A stretch of 9,094 nucleotides of DNA from a bacterium (GTDB taxonomy: Bacteria; Bacteroidota; Ignavibacteria; Kapaibacteriales; Kapaibacteriaceae): NCBI GenBank assembly GCA_020050895.1, contig JAGVJW010000067.1, positions 1 through 9,094 on the forward strand, read 5' to 3'. Positions 1 to 7,668 of this stretch are shown here, in pieces. Made by a program: the position numbers and the translations under genes. The notes under the pieces were generated by a model. It had not been told where the DNA came from. It ran no database searches and was given only the letters and a program-made list of their open reading frames with translations. Every line of letters starts with the position of its first letter. Positions within the stretch are counted from its first letter, which is position 1.

Positions 1-1362
1 GCCTCGTGTTTTGCGGGAAAGTATGCTTTGGGAACCGTTGGTCTCTCATTTGATTATTCCATAGAACAATGGGGTGGGAAGTATCGTCCGGATACAACCG
101 CTGATGTTATTTCCGGACCAAGCGGCCTCTACATTGGTACCTCTAACATCGTTGAAGCATTTGTATACAACGACGGTACAGGCACCTACCCTATCCCTAA
201 CCGTCCACCTGCATACATCGACCCTCCCTTCCCCGGTTGGGATAGTCTTGCCACCGGCTTTCCCTGGCCAGCAAGTTATAATAATGGCCCTGGAATCTAT
301 GAAGTAACTTTTAGTGAAGGGGGAACGGAAGATATTACCACCACATTCCTGCTGGATAGCCTTGTGGGGGATGAAGTTGGTAAGGACTCAACTATGGTAT
401 TCCCGAATGTTCGGTACCTGAACATGTCGGTTCGAAATGTTGCGGAATTCAAACGGCCGGATCAGAGACCAGATGGCACGCTTTTGGAAGCCACTGTGAG
501 CTACCCTTTTGACTATAGTCTCTATAACGTTCCGACTTCCTCTGAGGCGCTAGTTATGAAGGCCTATCCTAATCCTGAAGCGGTTCCAATTGGTTCTTTT
601 GCTGCTGCTGCATATGGAAATCGAAATTCACGAGCAGGTTATACTGCATCACCAATGCGACGTTTTCTTTCTGCAGACAAGAGTTCTGGGAAACCGTTAG
701 GACTTGGTAGGTATTACACATCGCGAAACGTTTCAACAACGGGGAAGGACACGCTGGACTTTGTAAATATATTGGCGGTCAGTGGCTGTCAGTTTACGAT
801 CGATTTCTCGTGGTTCCAACGGAGAAGTGCAAGCTATCCAGCCACTCCTAAACCAACGTTAAGGCCCACATCTTATCCTACAGAAGACTTTAAGCCTGGC
901 GACAAGATTAGGTTTTATGTCTATGGCGGAGCACTCGGGTATCCATTCGACGGGGTTAAGGCGTATGCTAACGTTAAACAGTATGATCCCGAATTGATGT
1001 CGAAAGAATATTCAGATGACGACCTCTCGCAGGTTCAGGTTGTCCCTAATCCTTACTATGTTTCGCATGAAGGTATTAGGTCGCCATTTGAAGGTAGGCT
1101 GTATTTCACGAGACTGCCGAGACGGGCTACGATCAGCATCTATACTGCTAACGGAGATCTGATACGCAAGTATGAACATGATGAATCGACCAGTCAGGAT
1201 CCATCAACGTTTGGTACCTATGTATGGGACTTGTTGTCGGCAAATAAGCAACGAGTTGCAAGTCAAATGTTGGTTGCCAAGATTGAAACACCGAGTGGTG
1301 CCAGCGTCATCAGGAAGTTTACTGTTGTAGTTGGACCTGCCAGAATCCCAACGGAGGAGTAA
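1..1362 (+). CDS. Secreted protein with Por/T9SS-like C-terminal domain, 3' part
   Basis: The frame is open from the first base, so the gene begins upstream and only its last 453 codons are visible. A TTG at 28 is in frame but is not a credible start, because the reading continues before it (ASCFAGKYAL). The visible part is rich in Tyr, Pro, Gly, Ser and Thr, as in extracellular beta-rich proteins, and no domain can be named before about residue 340. From about 1030 to 1353 it ends in a typical FlgD-like/Por-secretion-type beta-sandwich: VVPNPYY, then LYFTRLPRRATISIYTANGD, then YVWDLLSANKQRVAS, then a final IRKFTVVV strand. In this group such domains direct proteins through type IX secretion or a related route. 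The usual G-[VIL]-Y turn after VAS is replaced by QML. The next gene's ribosome binding site lies within its last codons. Sure of the coding frame and the C-terminal fold; the function of the body is unknown. Confidence 0.85.
   Translation, partial: ASCFAGKYALGTVGLSFDYSIEQWGGKYRPDTTADVISGPSGLYIGTSNIVEAFVYNDGTGTYPIPNRPPAYIDPPFPGWDSLATGFPWPASYNNGPGIYEVTFSEGGTEDITTTFLLDSLVGDEVGKDSTMVFPNVRYLNMSVRNVAEFKRPDQRPDGTLLEATVSYPFDYSLYNVPTSSEALVMKAYPNPEAVPIGSFAAAAYGNRNSRAGYTASPMRRFLSADKSSGKPLGLGRYYTSRNVSTTGKDTLDFVNILAVSGCQFTIDFSWFQRRSASYPATPKPTLRPTSYPTEDFKPGDKIRFYVYGGALGYPFDGVKAYANVKQYDPELMSKEYSDDDLSQVQVVPNPYYVSHEGIRSPFEGRLYFTRLPRRATISIYTANGDLIRKYEHDESTSQDPSTFGTYVWDLLSANKQRVASQMLVAKIETPSGASVIRKFTVVVGPARIPTEE
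1353..1359 (+). promoter_or_regulatory. Strong Shine-Dalgarno deciding a GTG start
   Basis: GGAGGAG lies just before the TAA stop of the upstream gene and 7 nt before the GTG at 1367. It is the best ribosome binding site in the window. It supports GTG 1367 as the start of the PorV/PorQ-like gene rather than the ATG codons at 1385 or 1403 or the in-frame TTG at 1331. Its place inside the preceding coding sequence implies cotranscription and coupled translation. Confidence 0.8.
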
Positions 1363-1366
1363 ATCA

Positions 1367-2458
1367 GTGATCAATTCTAATAAAATGATACTCGCATCAA
1401 AAATGTTGGCCACAGGATTTGCGGCCATGCTGGTTGTTTCGGTCCAAATGCAATCTCAGGTTGTCAAGGTAACCGCTGGCGAACTGTCGAAGGTGGGATT
1501 GTCGGGAGGACAATTTCTCAAAATTGGTGTTGGTGCCCGTGCTAGTGGGATGGCCGGAGCTTACAGTGGTATCGCAACCGACCCCAGCGCAATTTTTTGG
1601 AATTCAGCCGGTGTTGCATTCGTAGACGGCTTTGCTGTTGACTTCAGCCAAACATTTTGGTTTGCCGGCATGTCCCACAGTTTTGCCGCAGGTGTTGTCC
1701 CTCTTTCCGACAAATTTAGAATTGCTGCTAGTTTTACTGCATTTAGTAGTGGTGATGTTGAGGTTACTACAACTGCACAGCCCGATGGCACCGGTGGTAT
1801 TTACAATATCAGTGATGTTGCATTTGGGTTGACTTTAGCTGGGAAATTAACTGAACAGTTTGCATTTGGCGTAACTGGCAGAGTCATCAATCAGGCATTT
1901 TCAAATTTGTCGGCCACAGGTTTTGTTTTTGACATCGGCACACGATACGAAACTGGATTCAATGGAGTTGTCATAGGCTTTACTGTCAACAATCTCGGTT
2001 CTCAATTGTCTTATGATGGCGCTGATGTAACCCGAACAAGCCCGGCTGTTATTGGTGTCGATCAGTCAGCTGTCGATATGCAGATACAAACATCTTCGTA
2101 TAACACTCCTCTGTCTTTCAGGGCAGGCCTTGGCATTGACATGTTTAAAGGTATTGTAGCTGATGCCCCGGAAACCGCAGATGATGGGACTGATATTCAT
2201 CAGTGGATTGTAGGTGCGGATTTCGAAACTTTTTCAGATGTGCGGGAACAATTTGCAATTGGCACTGAATACACTTTCCGCGAGTTTATTTCCCTGCGAG
2301 CGGGGTACCGCTTTGGGCACGATCAGTTTGGCGCATCCGGTGGAATCGGCTTGAATTACGTAACAGGTGATTTCAAAGGCAAGCTGGACTATTCGATTAC
2401 ACCTACACAAACACTTGGCCTTATTAATCGTGTTAGTGTAGCCATCAACTTTGAATAA
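1367..2458 (+). CDS. PorV/PorQ-family outer-membrane beta-barrel protein
   Basis: A 363-residue protein. The GTG start is chosen for the GGAGGAG 7 nt upstream and because it adds a Lys-containing n-region to a signal peptide (residues 1 to about 30: lysines at 6 and 12, then a hydrophobic AAMLVVSV core). After it comes the family signature GGQFLKIGVGARASGMAGAY (about residues 48-67), followed by DPSAIFWNSAG and alternating hydrophobic strands to the end, which closes with an amphipathic strand (RVSVAINFE). This matches the PorV/PorQ family of FadL-like barrels. In type IX secretion PorV carries CTD proteins from the translocon to the anchoring complex and PorQ is an accessory; many FCB genomes hold several uncharacterised paralogues. 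The neighbour just upstream carries a secretion-type CTD, which fits such a role. Which paralogue this is cannot be told from the sequence. The next gene is in the same frame directly after the TAA. Confidence 0.88.
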   Translation: MINSNKMILASKMLATGFAAMLVVSVQMQSQVVKVTAGELSKVGLSGGQFLKIGVGARASGMAGAYSGIATDPSAIFWNSAGVAFVDGFAVDFSQTFWFAGMSHSFAAGVVPLSDKFRIAASFTAFSSGDVEVTTTAQPDGTGGIYNISDVAFGLTLAGKLTEQFAFGVTGRVINQAFSNLSATGFVFDIGTRYETGFNGVVIGFTVNNLGSQLSYDGADVTRTSPAVIGVDQSAVDMQIQTSSYNTPLSFRAGLGIDMFKGIVADAPETADDGTDIHQWIVGADFETFSDVREQFAIGTEYTFREFISLRAGYRFGHDQFGASGGIGLNYVTGDFKGKLDYSITPTQTLGLINRVSVAINFE

Positions 2459-2466
2459 GCTATCAC

Positions 2467-2480
2467 TTCGACTGATCGAA
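2467..2480 (+). repeat. Small inverted repeat at the GWxTD gene start
   Basis: TTCGA (2467-2471) and TCGAA (2476-2480) form a perfect 5-bp stem with a CTGA loop. It lies between the stop of the PorV-like gene (2456-2458) and the only TTG codons that could start the next gene (2492, 2498). It has no T-run, so it is not an intrinsic terminator. It may affect translation of the next gene, or be chance. Confidence 0.3.
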
Positions 2481-2491
2481 TCGTACTTGTA

Positions 2492-3874
2492 TTGCTCTTG
2501 TTTGCCGGTTTCCAGGTCCCGGCAAACGCGGTAGACTTAATAGCTGACGTTGTTCAGTTTAAAGGTAACACTGCGCGTACCAAATGGGAGTTTCAATATG
2601 CATTTGCCGATACGTCGGTAAAACATGTTGCTAATCCAAACGGTTTTATTGGAGAGCTTTACTGTTTACTAACCTTGACATCAGCTAACGGTGATACAAC
2701 CGTTGAAGAGTGGATCGCTGAATCGCATCGGCAGATATCTAATGGCGCTCCTATGTACTTCTTGAGCGGTATACGCACGCTGCTTCTTAAGCCGGGATCG
2801 TATAACGTCAGCTTCACCGCATTCGATCTGAACGATACTAATAATCGTATAGCAACTAAATTTGTAACATTAGTTAGAGATTTTGGGTTGCAATCTTCGA
2901 TGAGCGACGTCATGTTTACCCAACCTGCACGAATTGCTGCCGATTCTGGTTTCATACGTAACTCGCAGCCTGCAAGTCCCAATCCGCGGCACGAAGCGAT
3001 AGGCACGGATCCCACCTTTGGGATCTATACTGAAGTGTACAACGCCTTGCTTAATAAGCTCGATACGTTTGTTGTTGAATTGCAAGTACTCGACAATGTT
3101 CGTCGGGAGATGTTAACAACGTATATAAAACAGGTTGGAGTTAACGACAATCTTATCATTCGCGAAGACATTTCGGCTGCCGTTCTCCCGAGTAATGTGT
3201 ATTATCTGCGCGTTTCAGTGAAGTCGAAGGACTTGCAGACAACGTATGCTGCAGACGAAGATCGATTTTTTGTGCTGAATCCGGAGCTGCCGCCCGAGGG
3301 ACAGATATTCCTTACAGAAGAGGAACGCTTCTTATCGTCGGAATGGGCAATTCTGAAAGGAGACCGATTAAAACTGGAGTTGGAATTATCATCCGTCCTG
3401 GCATCGCAAGCTGAAAAGGCTACGCTTGCTGGTTGCACGGATGAACGTGCGCAGCAGCGTTACCTCTATCGGTTCTGGCTCATTCGCGATCCGGATCCTA
3501 TGACCCATGCCAATGAAAGACTCGATGAATTCAGACAGATGTATCAGCGGGCTCAGAAGTTTTATACTAGTGCCATGCAGAAAGATGGCTGGAAAACAGA
3601 TCGGGGTCGGGTGTTGTTGAAATATGGTAAGCCTACGCAGATAGAACAGTTCATTCAAACGATCGATACTAAACCCTACGAAATATGGTTCTTCCAGAAT
3701 ATTCAGGGTGGTACATATTTTTACTTTGTCGATTGGCAACTCCTGCAAAATCATAGGCTCGTACACACCACAATGATTGGTGAAATCCGCAATGAAAACT
3801 GGTTTAATGAATTTGCTAAGGCATTTAGTCCAAACCCGACTCCAGAAAATACGCTGACGAACCCACAGAAATGA
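2492..3874 (+). CDS. GWxTD-domain exported protein, function unknown
   Basis: 460 residues from TTG 2492. The defining GWKTDRGR motif is at residues 366-373 (3587-3610), after the helical stretch FRQMYQRAQKFYTSAMQKD and before YGKPTQIE, YEIWFF and GGTYFYFVD, all typical of the GWxTD domain. The N-terminal half looks like beta-rich Ig-like modules (strands such as PGSYNVSFTAFDL and NVYYLRVSVKS). The role of the family is not established; it is frequent in Bacteroidota and relatives. The start is uncertain: a good signal peptide (RIVLVLLLFAGFQVPANA, with a likely cut ANA|VD) begins before TTG 2492, but no ATG, GTG or TTG lies between the in-frame TAA at 2456-2458 and 2492. ATC at 2462 would add ten residues and give a complete signal. 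No ribosome binding site is evident. The gene ends in an ATGA overlap with the acyltransferase gene. Confidence 0.85.
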   Translation: MLLFAGFQVPANAVDLIADVVQFKGNTARTKWEFQYAFADTSVKHVANPNGFIGELYCLLTLTSANGDTTVEEWIAESHRQISNGAPMYFLSGIRTLLLKPGSYNVSFTAFDLNDTNNRIATKFVTLVRDFGLQSSMSDVMFTQPARIAADSGFIRNSQPASPNPRHEAIGTDPTFGIYTEVYNALLNKLDTFVVELQVLDNVRREMLTTYIKQVGVNDNLIIREDISAAVLPSNVYYLRVSVKSKDLQTTYAADEDRFFVLNPELPPEGQIFLTEEERFLSSEWAILKGDRLKLELELSSVLASQAEKATLAGCTDERAQQRYLYRFWLIRDPDPMTHANERLDEFRQMYQRAQKFYTSAMQKDGWKTDRGRVLLKYGKPTQIEQFIQTIDTKPYEIWFFQNIQGGTYFYFVDWQLLQNHRLVHTTMIGEIRNENWFNEFAKAFSPNPTPENTLTNPQK

Positions 3875-4803
3875 ATAAGCTGACGGATTGGCTAGTTGCC
3901 GGAGTTCTGGCTTCGGTTGGACGTCGCTCGTGCTCCAAGACATTTGATCAGCGAATTACGCTCGGCCAGCGGCTGGGGCGGATGATGAAAGCAGACAGAC
4001 GGCGGCTCGCAATCACGCGCACAAATGTGATCTCTGCTTTTCCTGAAAAATCTGCTACAGATGTTAATCAGATTATTACCGGTGCTTACGAAAACCTTGG
4101 AATTACTCTCGCCGAATTACTGGCTGTGCCTGTTCTAACACCTTCCTTATTGCTCGACAGAATTCAAATACCAAATATTGAACTGGTTCGCGATCGGCAT
4201 CTAAAGAGATTGCCGTCTATTCTGATTTCTGGGCATTTCGGAAACTGGGAATATTTAGCAATGGCTGCAGGTATTGAAATTGGTGGGACGGTAACGGTTG
4301 TCGTTCATCCTCAGACGAATAGAATTGTCGATCGCGAGCTTAATTCCTATCGCTCGAAATTTGGGAATGTACTTGTGTCCATGCATGATGCAGCGCGAAC
4401 GATTGTACGAACACTACAAAATGGAGGTACGATTGCATTCTTAGTTGATCAGCACGCACACCCGGAACGCGATCCATGGATACCATTTTTTGGAAGGCTT
4501 ACACCTACCTATGCTGCTCCGGCAGCATTGGCAATTCGCTACAATGTGCCGATTTTTCATGCGTATGCACAACGGCTTGATGATGGAACATACATTGCGC
4601 CTCTTGCACAGCTCGATATGACCGGGATTACGCGCGATGAAGATGGCGTTGTAGAGCTGACACGCCGGCATGTTCATGCGCTTGAATCGGTGATTATACG
4701 TCATCCGCATCTCTGGTCGTGGCAGCACCGACGCTGGCGCGATTACATGCCCCCTTCACAACACTACGATGGGAATCGTTATGGAATTAGTGAGATTGAA
4801 TAA
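3871..4803 (+). CDS. LpxL/HtrB-type lysophospholipid acyltransferase
   Basis: 310 residues, the usual length for lipid A late acyltransferases. These move an acyl chain from acyl-ACP (or a similar donor) to a lipid A precursor at the inner face of the inner membrane. The HX4(D/E) catalytic motif is HFGNWE, with H122 and E127. Downstream are the family marks GGTIAFLVDQH (D193, Q194), FFGRLTPTYAAPAALA with the substrate-handling Pro/Ala-rich loop, and the C-terminal HLWSWQHRRW block (about 281-289). The N-terminus is weakly hydrophobic (WLVAGVLASVG) and followed by many arginines, fitting membrane attachment. ATG 3871 overlaps the previous stop as ATGA, so translation is probably coupled; no clear Shine-Dalgarno is present. 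The last 23 nt overlap the pseudouridine synthase gene. The exact acceptor lipid cannot be read from the sequence; a phospholipid or ornithine-lipid role is possible. Confidence 0.92.
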   Translation: MNKLTDWLVAGVLASVGRRSCSKTFDQRITLGQRLGRMMKADRRRLAITRTNVISAFPEKSATDVNQIITGAYENLGITLAELLAVPVLTPSLLLDRIQIPNIELVRDRHLKRLPSILISGHFGNWEYLAMAAGIEIGGTVTVVVHPQTNRIVDRELNSYRSKFGNVLVSMHDAARTIVRTLQNGGTIAFLVDQHAHPERDPWIPFFGRLTPTYAAPAALAIRYNVPIFHAYAQRLDDGTYIAPLAQLDMTGITRDEDGVVELTRRHVHALESVIIRHPHLWSWQHRRWRDYMPPSQHYDGNRYGISEIE

Positions 4804-5497
4804 GGTAATCGCCGATGCAGGAATTGCATCCAGACGTCGAGCTGATGAATTGATCTCTTCTGGCAAGGTTACCGTCAATGGAAAAAAATGTACAGAGCTT
4901 GGAACACGCGTTTCCATTTCCGACGTCGTAGCCGTAGATGGCGATATAGTACCGAGAACAAAGCACCTAACCTACATTCTACTTAACAAGCCGAAAGATA
5001 TCATTACGACTTCTAGTGATGAAAGGGGGCGAGAAACCGTGTTTGATCTTGTGCGCGTTCGCACTCGCTTGTTTACTGTAGGCAGACTGGACAGGAACAC
5101 CACTGGTGCAATCCTTCTAACAAACGATGGTGAACTTGCCAATCGTTTGATGCATCCGCGATATGGAATTGCCCGCATCTATAAAGCAGTACTCGATGCA
5201 CCACTAAAGCGGGAACACGCAAAGGAAATATCCCGTGGCGTTGTCCTGGAAGATGGTCCAACCCTACCATGTGAAATTGTTATCGATCCTAAGGACAATT
5301 CAATTGTTCATCTTCAGATGCGCGAAGGACGCAATCGCGAGGTCCGACGGATATTTGAACACTTCGATTACTATGTTAAGCGTCTCGATCGCAAGCAGTA
5401 TGCAATCTTGTCGACTCGCGGACTTTCGAGGGGCTCGTACCGTCACCTCACCAACGAAGAAGTATCTGAACTCCGCCGCATGGTGAATCTAACTTGA
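4781..5497 (+). CDS. rRNA pseudouridine synthase, RsuA/RluB family
   Basis: 238 residues from ATG 4781. The N-terminal S4 RNA-binding domain is clear (RLNKVIADAGIASRRRADEL, then GKVTVNGK). The catalytic domain carries GRLDRNTTG with the nucleophile D104, then LLTNDGELANRLMHP, and the C-terminal REGRNREVRRI block at 181-191. The enzyme turns a specific uridine of 16S or 23S rRNA into pseudouridine; RsuA, RluB, RluE and RluF act at different sites, and the S4 domain rules out RluE. The C-terminus stops soon after the catalytic core, without the long tail of many RluB proteins. An in-frame ATG at 4769 exists, but 4781 is preferred for the GGGA 6 nt before it and because family members start right at this point; GTG 4790 is a further alternative. 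The gene overlaps the acyltransferase gene by 23 nt and the next gene by TTGA. Confidence 0.93.
   Translation: MELVRLNKVIADAGIASRRRADELISSGKVTVNGKKCTELGTRVSISDVVAVDGDIVPRTKHLTYILLNKPKDIITTSSDERGRETVFDLVRVRTRLFTVGRLDRNTTGAILLTNDGELANRLMHPRYGIARIYKAVLDAPLKREHAKEISRGVVLEDGPTLPCEIVIDPKDNSIVHLQMREGRNREVRRIFEHFDYYVKRLDRKQYAILSTRGLSRGSYRHLTNEEVSELRRMVNLT
5482..5486 (+). promoter_or_regulatory. Shine-Dalgarno supporting a TTG start
   Basis: GGTGA sits 7 nt before TTG 5494, inside the end of the pseudouridine synthase gene. Together with the BatA-type N-terminus (MNFLNPFALLGL) it supports TTG as the true start of the next gene, with coupled translation across the TTGA overlap. Confidence 0.6.
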
Positions 5498-7602
5498 ACT
5501 TTCTTAATCCATTTGCACTGCTCGGGCTTGTTGCTTCGGGTATACCGATATTACTTCACCTGCTTAATCTGCGGCGGCTCAAAGTTGTTGAGTTTAGCAC
5601 TATCCGTTTTTTGCAGGAACTCCAACTATCGCGCGTACGCCGCCTGAAACTGCAGCAAATTCTGTTGTTGATTCTCAGAACATTACTGATTGTTTTCGCT
5701 GTGCTAGCATTTGCAAGACCAACGATTCCTACTTCCTTGCCTCTGCTCACTAGTGCCATGCGAGCTAGTGTTGTAATCTTGGTTGATAATTCTGCGAGCA
5801 TGGAAGCAAGCGATCAGGCGGGTCAGCGGTTTAGACAGGCACAGGATGCTGCACGACGCATTGTTGGCATGTTGCGCAATGGGGATGAGGTCTGTGTTCT
5901 CCCTCTTGCTGCGCGATCGCCACACCGTACCTTTGGCTTCACACGTACGTTCGCAGAAGCCTTTGCAGAAATTGATAGGCTTACGCTTTCAGAAACCAAT
6001 GCTGATGTCCCAGGTTCGCTTCGCTTCATTGAACCACTTCTTGACGATGCTGCCCATCTCCATCGGGAGGTTTACATCATTAGCGATGCGCAGCATGCAA
6101 CACTTATGCGTGCAGCAGCAGACACAGGCAAGGTTTTCTATTCTGATGCAGCTGTGTATTTGGTGAGGATTGGTAATGGACTTGCTGGTCTAGAACAAAA
6201 TTTCTCAATCGATTCAGTCAAGATTATCAGTCAACTGAATCAGCCCGATAAGCCACTCGAAGTGGAGGCGTTTGTTCGTAATGGCAGCGACAGAGATGTT
6301 TCGAATGTTGTTGTAACAATGGCATTTGATGGAGTTAGGAACGCTCAGCGTGCTGCTGATATTCCAGCCAACTCAACACGTTCTGTTGTCCTTTCCGCGC
6401 CGCCTCAACGTAACGGAATTATCGGTGTTTCAGTTGAACTCGATGACGATGCTATAGATCTTGATAATGTCAGGTTTGCAGGTGTCCTTATCCCGCCGCA
6501 TGCTCGAACTGCTATTGTTGGTACTGGACTGGCGGCAGAAATGGTTGCCACTGCGTTAACTGTTTCTTATGAATCGTCCGATTATCCGGCGCCTCGACGA
6601 TTCAACTCTGTGCGTGAACTCTCAAGTCAGTTAACCAGCCTTGATGCTGTATATGTCGTTAATGGAGCGTGGTCAGATGCCGAAGCATCCCAGCTTATTC
6701 AATTTGTAGACCATGGTGGTGGTTTAGTTGTCTTCGCTTCCGATGAACCGTGCGTAGCATCAACGTTGCAACGGATGAATCTGAACGTCGATAACACAAT
6801 CAAACCTCAGGGCAGTGACGTGTGGCGGATTCGCAATCTCGATGAGAGTCACCCGCTTTTTGCAGGCGTATTTAAAGCTGGCAGAACTCAAGCCGCCGTA
6901 CGCGAAAGATTGGTTATTCGAAAGTTGCGTCCGGCAACTGGCGGAGTTGTTATTGCATCCAGCGATGCCGGAAACTTTATGGTAGAGACAATGCATGGCT
7001 ATGGTCGAATTCTGTATATCGCCTCGGCTATCGATCCGGCATGGAGCACGATGGGATCTACCGGACTCTTTGCTGCAACAATGATTAGATCGTCAATATA
7101 TTTAATGTTGCCACGAGATCAGGGAATTGATGCAAAACTTGCAGAGACCGTAACTGTGCAGGTTCCTGCGCGATTTGCCAGTGAACAATCGTTTATCGTG
7201 GTAGGTCCAAATAACGTGTCAACGACGCAGACTCCGGCTCGTCTTCCATCATCAACCATCCTAACGATACCCGCTCAGCACCAGGTTGGAGTTGTAAAGA
7301 TTCTTACAAACGATTCGACTGGCGTGGTACCAGTAACAGTAAACGGGCCAAAGGAGGAATCCCACCTCACATTTTTCGATGATGAGGGATGGATGAAGGG
7401 AGTCGGTGTGCTCACTACCAATCCCAACAACATCATCGTTACAAAGTCAGGTCGCAGTATGGAGCAAGCCGCGATGAAGGCAAGGACAGGGTCCGAGCTG
7501 TGGTCTTTGTTCATTGTCCTATCGCTGTTGTGTGCTTTTGCCGAGCTTCTCATTTCAAGATTCTTTGCGTCCGATGAAGTCCCCGCAGGTGGAGTGGCAT
7601 AG
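5494..7602 (+). CDS. BatA-domain and vWA membrane protein
   Basis: 702 residues from a TTG start that overlaps the previous TGA. It opens with the BatA (aerotolerance regulator N-terminal) domain: FLNPFALLGLVASGIPILLHLLN with a first membrane segment (about 7-25), then a basic region and a second segment (about 55-74). A vWA domain follows from about 92, with the metal-site motif DNSAS (D98, S100, S102). A beta-sandwich-like stretch comes next (about 240-330), then a region like a class I glutamine amidotransferase fold (about 384-470, with HGGGLVVFASDEP at 407-419) that shows no clear nucleophile Cys elbow, so it is probably non-catalytic. A last membrane segment (about 669-691, ELWSLFIVLSLLCAFAELL) closes the protein. 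Most of it should face the periplasm. Bat-type proteins often sit with MoxR ATPases; none is within view. This architecture is common in Bacteroidota and relatives; the molecular role is poorly known. Confidence 0.9.
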   Translation: MNFLNPFALLGLVASGIPILLHLLNLRRLKVVEFSTIRFLQELQLSRVRRLKLQQILLLILRTLLIVFAVLAFARPTIPTSLPLLTSAMRASVVILVDNSASMEASDQAGQRFRQAQDAARRIVGMLRNGDEVCVLPLAARSPHRTFGFTRTFAEAFAEIDRLTLSETNADVPGSLRFIEPLLDDAAHLHREVYIISDAQHATLMRAAADTGKVFYSDAAVYLVRIGNGLAGLEQNFSIDSVKIISQLNQPDKPLEVEAFVRNGSDRDVSNVVVTMAFDGVRNAQRAADIPANSTRSVVLSAPPQRNGIIGVSVELDDDAIDLDNVRFAGVLIPPHARTAIVGTGLAAEMVATALTVSYESSDYPAPRRFNSVRELSSQLTSLDAVYVVNGAWSDAEASQLIQFVDHGGGLVVFASDEPCVASTLQRMNLNVDNTIKPQGSDVWRIRNLDESHPLFAGVFKAGRTQAAVRERLVIRKLRPATGGVVIASSDAGNFMVETMHGYGRILYIASAIDPAWSTMGSTGLFAATMIRSSIYLMLPRDQGIDAKLAETVTVQVPARFASEQSFIVVGPNNVSTTQTPARLPSSTILTIPAQHQVGVVKILTNDSTGVVPVTVNGPKEESHLTFFDDEGWMKGVGVLTTNPNNIIVTKSGRSMEQAAMKARTGSELWSLFIVLSLLCAFAELLISRFFASDEVPAGGVA

Positions 7603-7668
7603 GCTCTTTGCTGGTGTAGATGTTGACAAGGAAGTACAAACCGACAACACATCCCAGAATGGAAGGCA
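7603..7668 (+). other. Short spacer before the M61 gene
   Basis: This is the largest non-coding gap in the window (66 nt). It holds a TTGACA (7623-7628) with no good -10 partner at 16-18 nt, and a loose TGTTG/CAACA inverted repeat (7621-7625, 7645-7649) with no T-run. GGAAGG at 7661-7666 is only 2 nt from the ATG, closer than usual for a Shine-Dalgarno. I see no convincing promoter or terminator, so cotranscription with the upstream gene remains possible. Confidence 0.4.

Noticed and set aside
1331..1366. In-frame TTG 1331 as the start of the PorV-like protein
   Set aside because: It would put a charged stretch (ESQRRSKS) before the signal peptide and lacks a ribosome binding site, whereas GTG 1367 has GGAGGAG at the ideal distance.
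3389..3943. Long antisense open frame (184 codons) opposite the GWxTD gene
   Set aside because: It lies wholly opposite well-supported coding sequence, its translation shows no domain, and it looks like a shadow of the + strand codons. The same holds for the antisense frame at 7275-7790.
5913..5920. GCGATCGC palindrome as a HIP1-like repeat element
   Set aside because: I noticed only one copy, inside a gene, where it is explained by the codons; HIP1 requires many copies across a genome.
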